Below, one piece after another: positions 56,618-64,000 of a DNA stretch of 64,000 bases. A program made the translations under genes and the position numbers. Positions within the stretch are counted from its first letter, which is position 1. The number at the start of each line of letters is the position of its first letter. The stretch comes from Lagopus muta (lineage: Eukaryota; Chordata; Aves; Galliformes; Phasianidae), in assembly GCF_023343835.1 (NCBI RefSeq), contig NC_064437.1, positions 10,001 to 74,000 of the forward strand. Direction: 5' to 3'. The notes beneath the pieces are model-generated. The model saw only the letters and a list, made by a program, of their open reading frames with translations, did no database searches and was not told where the DNA came from.

Positions 56618-59600
56618 TCAGTGCTGCTCATCGCTCCGTTCCGGCGCAGGACAACTGGCTGCATACTTTCTCTTCAAGCCTTTCAAATACACTTGCAAAC
56701 TCTCCGAATCCAATCGCGAGTTTCTAGCAGTCTGAACCAACCTCATTGCCAGGTGGTACACAGCTCTGTGCTTCATCATCTCAGGAGTGGTTTTCTGTCT
56801 GTGCTGTTCTTAAAAGCACACGCACACTTTAAGTAGGAAATTAATAACTTGCTATTATTAAAATAGAAGCACTACTGGCTTTTTGCACGCTACTTCTGAC
56901 CTGCTGATTCTTGGTTGGCACACCAACACTACAGCCAGCACTCCTGAACCCCACAGGCTGCTTTCTGTTGTCACTTAACAGCGGCCCGTAGCAAACATCT
57001 CTTACCATTAGTTTCAGAAATCAAAATGTTACTTTCTTGATGACATCTGTCATCATAAAAGCCTATGCAGTGCTTATGCTATAATCTTTCAGAAATATTT
57101 AAAATAAAGCAGAATTTTACAAAAACTGATAATTGCAGTAGCATACATTTATAAACGACTGCTACGTACCAAAATTTGTTTAGCAACATGGTTTGTGATT
57201 GCCTTTGCATCCAGAATTATGGATGGTGGTAGAGAGGAAACTTCTGCAGCTTTTAATCCTAAACAAAGGAAACACAAACCAGGATTTAGGATAACATTTT
57301 ATTCTACCCTCCACATTATTTATTCTACAATCAGCTCACTTTAAGGGGTAAAATATTCATCTAAAAAGTTATTTTGATGTAATCTTTCTGTCTCTTTTTC
57401 CACCAATACTGTTGTAAGAGTTACTGAATAAAATGTCTACTTTGTTACAATGTGGCCCCTGAAATACACTTCACAGAAGTTAGGGCTGGCACTAAGTGGG
57501 CAGGACCAGATGCTCCAAAGGATGAACAGAAAACGGCACAGCAGTCATCAACAGCTTTGTCTGCTTCTTTCACGTTCAGGTAGTGCTAAATGCACTCAGC
57601 AGACGCAGGCGTCATTTTCCGACTTCTGCTCCTTGCCAGCTGCAAAGCTGCAGATACTCAGGGTAAAAAAACACGTGAAAAGTTCTTCTTCTGCCCTGGC
57701 ACGATGTTTTGATTTTTTTTAACTGCTGTCTGTGACTCTGGCTGCGCAGAGGAAATTCTGTGCTTCAGGAGAAGTTCCAACAACGTACCGTTAGAAATGG
57801 CCAAGAAAAGCCCCTGCACTTTTTTTTAATTATTAAATACAACGCTGCTCAACTAAGACAAAGTCAGGACAGTGAGGCAGGACTCCTGTGTCAGCAGATC
57901 TAGCAAAGGTCTGCTGCTCACAGGGCTTGGAAGGGAGCTCTAGAGCTCATCAAGTCCAATCCCCCACTAAAGCAGGTTCCCTACAGCAAGTCACACAGGT
58001 AGGCATCCAGACAGGCCTGAATGCCTCTAGAGAAGACTGCATGACCTCTGTGGGCAGCCTGCTCCAGTGTGCCAGCACTTTAACAGTAAAGAAGCTCTTC
58101 CTTGTGTTTGCATGCAACTGCGTTCCAGTTTCTGCTTGTTGCCTCTTATTCTATTGCTGCACACCACTGAAAAGACTACGTCCCTATCTGCTTTACTCCC
58201 ACAGTCTGGGTATCTATAAACAGTTACGAGATCCTCTCTCAGCCTTCTCTTCTCCAGACTGAAGACACCCTAGGTCTCTCAGCCTTTCCTTGTACAGGCA
58301 ACGCTCCAGGCCCTTCATCACCTCTGTCACCCTCCACTGGACTCCTAGGAGATCCCTGTCTATTCCTGTCTTTTTTGAACTGGGGACTCCAGAAACATGG
58401 TATTTCTGAGTTAGGGCTGCAGCATCTGAAACAGACCTTGTTCTGCTAACGACAGAGAAACTTACACCTGAAATTCTGATAAAGAGGCATCTTAAGTCTC
58501 ATCAACTCAAGCCAGACAGGACTAATTTGTAGTTTTCAGTCACCACTGACTTGCAATAATCATGTGCAGCTATTAAATCTCATCTAAATCACAGATTCAG
58601 CTACAGAATCTTGCATTCAGAAATATGGATTTCTACACTTCTTTAAAACATGCAGTTATACCTTACTGTCACTCATGGCTCAGTGACTCATAATCCTTTA
58701 ATCTGCACACTCTACCAAGTCAGTCACAGTGGAATCTCTTACCGTAGTTCTTTTCCTCTGTATATCCTTTAGAAAGTGTGTAAGTGTACGTAATCTTCTC
58801 CTTCTTTCCAGCACTGCTTCTCACATGCTGCACTTCAAAATGGTAATTTTCCACATTGGGATACAAAGCATCCATATGACACAGCTCCAGGAAATGAGTA
58901 GCAAACAAAGTAAATGCCTAAGTAAGAAAAATAGAAACAAAATTCAGGATTCAAATGATCCTTTGATAAATTACAACAAGTAAGAAGAACGGTCTCACAG
59001 CTCTCCAAGTCCACAACTCCGAAGAGCTGTATTTAAATTACTAAAGGTATGAATAATGCAAATAATAATAAAAAAAACCTAAGTGATCAGTTCTAACGTT
59101 GGCAAGCGTGTGTTTTCCCACTTAGGGCTCCCCAGCTCTTTTCTCAACAGAAGGGGAACAGCAGATAGAACAGGAAGCCCATGACACTTTTGAAGTGTGA
59201 CGGGGCATTTCGAATCACTGGGTGCTTCACTTTCTTCAGGGGATGCTCTTCCTGAGGCACAAGCTGCAGACAACAGGTGAGATTCCTCTATAAAACCACA
59301 ACAGTACTCTGCATGAACTGTGACAAGAAACTGAATCTATAAACCCCTATGAATTGACAAGAAGCTACAGCCAACCACGTAACTGGAACAGAGCAGCAAC
59401 TTCTGATCCACACTGTGCCACTCTTCAGAACAAACCTCTGACCTACACAACGAGCACCTCAGAGTGAGCAACCTCCACCCTCCAGGGCTCGAGCACACAA
59501 AGCACTGACTGTGCAAACAGCACGAGGCTGGGTCAGCATTTTTTCTTATCTAGGATAAGAAAGCAAGTTACCAAGCAAGCTGCAAAAAAGATGGTGACCC

Positions 59601-62600
59601 GTGATCAGAATGCAGAATATGTCAGCATTTTGTCTGTCACTGTAACTCTTACTGCTCACTAGCCATGAAAAAATGTCATTTCTAGGCAAGAAATCTCTAT
59701 AAAATTTAAATTGTATGAAACCACAATACCTACAGAACGATAAAATAATTATTAAAAGTTTACACTTTTTTTTTTTTTTTTTTTTTTCAGAATTACCTTC
59801 AAATTCAGGAGATATTCACAGGCAGCATAACAAATGCCAATACCTTCTTCGGCACTGGTACCTCTGCCAAGTTCATCGATGATGATGAGTGATTTGTCAT
59901 TAGCATTTTGTATGATGTATGTTATCTAGGAAAATATTTTATTAGTTATCATTCCTAGGAAAGCAGCTTTTAAAAATCCTGCTACTAATTGAAATACTTG
60001 TGTTATCCAGATAAAAAAATCAGAGATGATCCGTAAGCATTACTTGTTCATCCTTTCCAAATGGCTGTAAATTCTAACCCACCAATGGGTTAACCCTACA
60101 ACCCTTCTTCTTTTCCACTGAGCATATGTACTCTTTGCTGGGTAAAAAACTGGCTGGACAGCTGGGCCCAGAGCATGGTGGCAAATGGAGTTTAAACCAG
60201 GCAGTATCTGGTTACTAGTGGTTCTCCTCAAGGGTCAGTTCTGGGGCCAGACTGTACAGTGTCCTTACTGATGATCTGCATGATGGGGATTGAGTGCACC
60301 CTCATTAAGTTCACAGATGACTCCAAGCTGGGAGGGTGCTGATTTGCCTGAGCACAGAAAGGCCCTGCAGAGGGATCTGGGTATGCTGGATCAATGGGCT
60401 GAGGCCAACTGTATGAGGTTTCAGTAGACCAAGTACCAGGTCCTGCACTTTAGTCACAATAACCCTATCAAACGCTATGGGTTTGTGGGAGAGTGGCTGG
60501 AAAGCTGCATGGAGGAAAAGGGTCTGGGGAGATTACTTGGCAGCCAGCTGAACATGAGCCAGCAGGGTACTCAGGGGGCCAAGAAGCACAACAGCATCCT
60601 GGCTTTTATCAGAAATAGCACAGCCAACAGGACCAGGAAAATGATCCCACCATACTTGGCAGTGGTGAATTTGCACCTTGAGTACTGCTCAGTTTTGGGC
60701 CCTAACTACAAGATATTGAGGCACTGAAGAGTGTCCAGAGAAGGGCAACAAAGCTGTGACAGGTGTGGAGCTCAAGTCTTATGGGGAGCAGGCTGAGGGA
60801 ACTGGGATTGTTCAGCCTGGAGAAGAGGCGGCGCAGGGGAGACCTTCCTGCTCTCTACAACTCCCTCACAGGAGGCTGTGACAGCGAGGTGGGACTTCAT
60901 CTCTCCTCCCAGGTTACTAGCAAAAGGATGAGAGGTAACGGCCTTAAGTTGCACCACAGGAGGTTCAAGGCAGATACTAGGCAAAATTTCTTCTCAGAAA
61001 GAGCAGTAATACATTGGAACAGGACGCCCAGGGAAGTGGAGGAGTCCTGTTCCTGGAGGTTTTCAAGAGGAGGGCAGATGCAGCACTAAGGGACACGGCC
61101 ACTTGGGTACGCGGGTGGTGGTTGACAGCTGGACTCCATGACCGTAATGGTCGCCAAAATTCATGATTCTGTAACTGCTTTCCTCAAAAGCATATCAGTT
61201 TGGGAGAAGACAGTGACAGTGCTTACGCTTAGCCAAATAATCCTTCAGGTTCCAAAACGTAACAAAGCATTGGAATTATTGTCCAGTGGAACACTGATTT
61301 TTACTCAGACTGGGGCATCATTATACAGGATGTGTGTTCTCTATCACTATTTCAGATAAAAGATGAAGGATGATTTTTTTTAAACAGCATTCAAAGTACA
61401 TTCTTTCAGTGGAAAAATACTAGTACAATTTCAATCACGTCCAATGTAACAACAGACACGTGGCCCTAGATTATCTATCTTTAATACCTCCTTCATTTCC
61501 TTCATGAATGTTGAGGCATTTGTTTCTATATCATCGTCCATTCCTATTCTGGTAAAAATTTGCTCTGCAATTCGAAAAGAGCAATACTCTGCTGGGACAT
61601 AAGAACCTACAAAGCAAGACACAAGTTTTCTCATATCAGCATGACAAACACCAGCTTGCATTGCAGAGAACGTATCTTGTTCTGGACAACTTCAGAGAAC
61701 ATATTTTACCATTGCTTTAAAAAAAAAAATATTACATTGATGCTATACCTGAACAATCAGTAAAACCTTAACATACCACATGTCTGAAGCTATGTCAGTC
61801 TGAAGGGATGCAAAAGTCAGAATGACCTGTTGGATTAATCTGCATTTTTGCAGCCACTGTGATACTAAGCCAAGGAATCGTGATTTCCACTGAACAAATT
61901 TATACTGCCTCACCAATCTCTGAGAATTACTAGTTTTACTGAAAAGAAAAGGAAGCTTTATATCATCCATGAATTTTACTGTCTCCTTTATCCATATTAA
62001 ATTCATGTTTTTGAGAGTAATTCCTGAAGAACTTGTTTGGAATTGGATCCAAAAACACATACTGGACAAATTTTATTCTCCACTACCAAGTAATTTCAAC
62101 CATTTATTTCAGCCCATTAGATCCTCTCTCCTGAGCTACTGGCCTTATCTTCCTTTATCTTTGAGATAAAAAAATCACAAAGAATTCCTAAGGATAAGGA
62201 CAAGGCTTAGACAGTCAAACTTTACAAGTATTTCACTTTTATAATTTTAGCGATAAAGCATTGCAGTACTTATTGCTTTTGTATGATCTATTCATTCTGC
62301 TTGGCTGAAAGCAGGTTACTCCACATAATCGAGGTGTCCTCTCAAGTTCATCTCTTCTTTTTGGATGACGAATATATATGCAGCCTGGTGGGCCTACTCT
62401 GTGGACACTCACTATTAAGCTTGCACGAGGTGCTGGACTGAGTTAGGATGCTCCCAAAAAATTAAACAAATAAATAAAATAAGGCCTCCAACTGTATTTC
62501 TCCTAGCTGAAACTAGCCAGGCTTTCTTATACACAGACGAGTCCAGAGGCATAAGCTTCCATAAGCTTCCAGGGGCAGACCCAAAATTCTACAGTAGCCT

Positions 62601-62964
62601 CTTCAGCAACATAGGCACTGGTAGAAGGAAAAGTACTTAAAATTGTATTTTACTATTTACATGGAATCTTATTCTTTAAGATGAATTATTAGCCTGCAAA
62701 AACATTTTTAACTAGAAACTAATTGAAGTGCTGTGGAAGTTCATGAATACGGTCAAGTCTTACCGATTTGCGCCATAATTTGACAGAGAGCAATCTGTTT
62801 TAGATACGTTGATTTTCCACTCATATTTGGTCCTGTGATAATGAGGAAATTGCTACCTTCTGTCAGATATGCATTGTTAGACACGGGTTTCTCCATGGCT
62901 ATCTTTTCAAGAATAGGATGCCATCCCTGCTTGATTGCCAAAGTATCTGTAAAGTCTGGACGAA
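56618..62964 (-). CDS. MSH4: MSH4, meiotic MutS homolog, C-terminal six exons (partial)
   Basis: MSH4 pairs with MSH5 in a MutS-gamma clamp that stabilises crossover intermediates in meiosis. Six minus-strand exons are intact: 62764-62964, 61488-61606, 59797-59925, 58743-58917, 57170-57258 and 56618-56803, all with GT/AG borders and compatible phases. The first carries [20 protein letters not shown] with the Walker A motif. The second has [16 protein letters not shown] and STFMKEMKE. The third has [17 protein letters not shown] with Walker B. The fourth has [20 protein letters not shown] and [12 protein letters not shown], the fifth [18 protein letters not shown] and the sixth [19 protein letters not shown]. 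The last exon stops at 56618, a few tens of residues shorter at its variable tail than human MSH4. The upstream two-thirds of the gene lies past 62964; no further exon is recognised before 64000. CR1 copies fill the introns. Confidence 0.93.
57895..58440 (-). mobile_element. CR1 3' end in MSH4 intron, antisense to plus
   Basis: CTCATCAAGTCCAATCCCCC, GTGGGCAGCCTGCTCCAGTG and CTCAGCCTTTCCTTGTACAG mark the reverse complement of a CR1 3' half. Confidence 0.85.
59766..59787. repeat. T22 homopolymer in MSH4 intron
   Basis: It sits 9 bp past the donor of the Walker B exon (as an A-run on the coding strand). Confidence 0.9.
60190..61175 (+). mobile_element. CR1 LINE 3' half in MSH4 intron
   Basis: CTCAAGGGTCAGTTCTGGGG, AAGTTCACAGATGACTCCAA, GGCAACAAAGCTGTGACAGG and the terminal AATTCATGATTCTGT are in order. 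This is RT region to exact-looking 3' terminus, opposite in orientation to MSH4. It is frameshifted. Confidence 0.92.
61700..62760. other. MSH4 intron, nothing else seen
   Basis: AT-rich intronic sequence between the Walker A exon and the next exon. A short ORF at 61743-62069 has no recognisable domain. Confidence 0.5.
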
Positions 62965-63690
62965 CTGAAAGAGAAGGAGAATATAATAAAGCTTCACAGA
63001 ATTAGTACAGAAACCTTTCGGTTGTTAAACCAGTGCATTCTGAAATGAAGTTCTTGCAGAACAGAAGTCTAACTCTGTGGTCTTGATTCCCTAATTTTTA
63101 CTTTCCTGCAGTCACTTAGAAGAATTACCAGTTATCTTCAGCTATGGATTCTGACCATCAGGCACGTCCTCAAGATTTATTTTTACAAAAAGAAAAAGAA
63201 TCCCAAAACTAACATTACATTTCAAAATTAACATGTTTGTGTTCCCCTGTAAGCAGCATAGAACTCTAGTAATACAGAAAAATACAGAGTGAAGCTTCAA
63301 AAGAAATCCAATGGGAAAACAGGAAGCATTTTTGCACATACTGTACTTTTTGTCATTTATTTTTATACTGCTATAACCATATAAAATACAGAGGTCATGA
63401 ACTCCACCTGTAACTATTACACAAGTTTGTTACTGTATCAGCACGGGGAACTAGAAAGTAACATTCTTTCTATTTCTGTTCATACACTGCTGTACGGAGA
63501 ATAAGGGTGCCTACAGCTCCCATGTACGACTATTTCAAGCCAGGACCATTCTATTTCTGTGGCACCACTGCAGACTAACAACTGTTGTTAAAACTGCTGC
63601 TTAAACACTGAAGCCTTCAAGAAAGAAGCGCCAAAGCAGTTCTTTGGGTTCCAACACTGAGGAACTCAAATTACCTGGTAGCTTTTAGAG
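62965..63690. other. MSH4 intron, no exon recognised
   Basis: I looked for the preceding MSH4 exon and did not find it before the CR1 at 63690. Confidence 0.5.
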
Positions 63691-63965
63691 AGAATCACAG
63701 AATCACAGGGGTCGGAAGGGACCTCCAGAGATCATCCGCTCCAACCCCCTGCCGAAGCAGGCTCCCTGCACCAGGTGGCACAGCAAGGTGTCCGGGCAGG
63801 ACAGACTCCAACGGCAACGGGTCGACAGCCACGAAAGCAGCCCATTTCTCCGGGTGGAGACGCACTCAGGCCTGGCAGCGCAAACTGCAGAAGCAAAGCA
63901 GCTTCCGTCTCGTCATGAACTGTTGATGTGAACTGCTCTGATTCACCCAGTGGGAAAAGACTGTG
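63690..63965 (-). mobile_element. CR1 3' end, antisense
   Basis: GAATCACAGAATCACAGGGG, GATCATCCGCTCCAACCCCC and CTCCCTGCACCAGGTGGCAC are the reverse complement of a CR1 3' end. Confidence 0.85.
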
Positions 63966-64000
63966 ACAACTCAAGCCTATCATTACTCCTGTGTTTGAAA

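Noticed and set aside
59766-59800. T-run followed by CAG resembling a plus-strand splice acceptor
   Set aside because: It is the complement of the A-run just after the donor of a minus-strand MSH4 exon; no plus-strand exon follows.

Overview
The window looks like bird nuclear DNA, most likely a galliform such as chicken. It has many truncated CR1 LINEs in both orientations, endogenous retrovirus (ERV) fragments, no mammalian-type SINEs, very compact GC-rich genes with short introns, and long stretches of satellite and minisatellite. All annotation is by eye; no search was run.

Layout. 1-5.8 kb: a 386-bp higher-order satellite carrying an 18-bp perfect inverted repeat and a CTCF-like core, then three large purine-rich minisatellite units. 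5.8-20.1 kb: nested CR1s, a ~145-bp tandem repeat, protease-like ERV debris, GTGATGCTGGGG minisatellite, a 2-kb GAAA-type polypurine tract, and a minus-strand pol fragment with a YVDD box. 20.8-24.2 kb: a minus-strand ARHGAP32-like gene or pseudogene that keeps parts of the PX and SH3 regions and the post-GAP tail but appears to have lost the RhoGAP domain. 27.8-44.8 kb: CR1s, duplicated ERV and satellite blocks, arrays of GCGCATGCGC palindromes (NRF1-like), a 56-bp repeat with a CTCF-like core, two gammaretrovirus-like integrase fragments and one collapsed betaretrovirus-like provirus. 44.8-45.5 kb: a decayed exon resembling a leukocyte integrin alpha subunit. 47.2-49.1 kb: SLX1, plus strand, six exons, intact. 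49.9-53.2 kb: SGF29, minus strand, nine exons, intact at 293 aa. 53.2-54.1 kb: the SGF29 upstream region, itself a member of the NRF1/CTCF-like repeat family. 56.6-63.0 kb: the last six exons of MSH4, minus strand, all open; its 5' part lies beyond the window.

Function and context. SLX1 is the nuclease subunit of SLX1-SLX4, SGF29 is the H3K4me3 reader of SAGA and ATAC, and MSH4 is a meiotic MutS protein. SLX1, SGF29 and the leukocyte integrins share human 16p11.2, so that group is expected synteny. MSH4 (human 1p31) and ARHGAP32 (human 11q24) are not part of it, so their presence implies rearrangement, segmental duplication or an assembly join. The strongest candidate for something undescribed is the dispersed composite module of NRF1-like palindromes followed by CTCF-like repeats, seen twice in the ERV/satellite zone and once as the SGF29 promoter.
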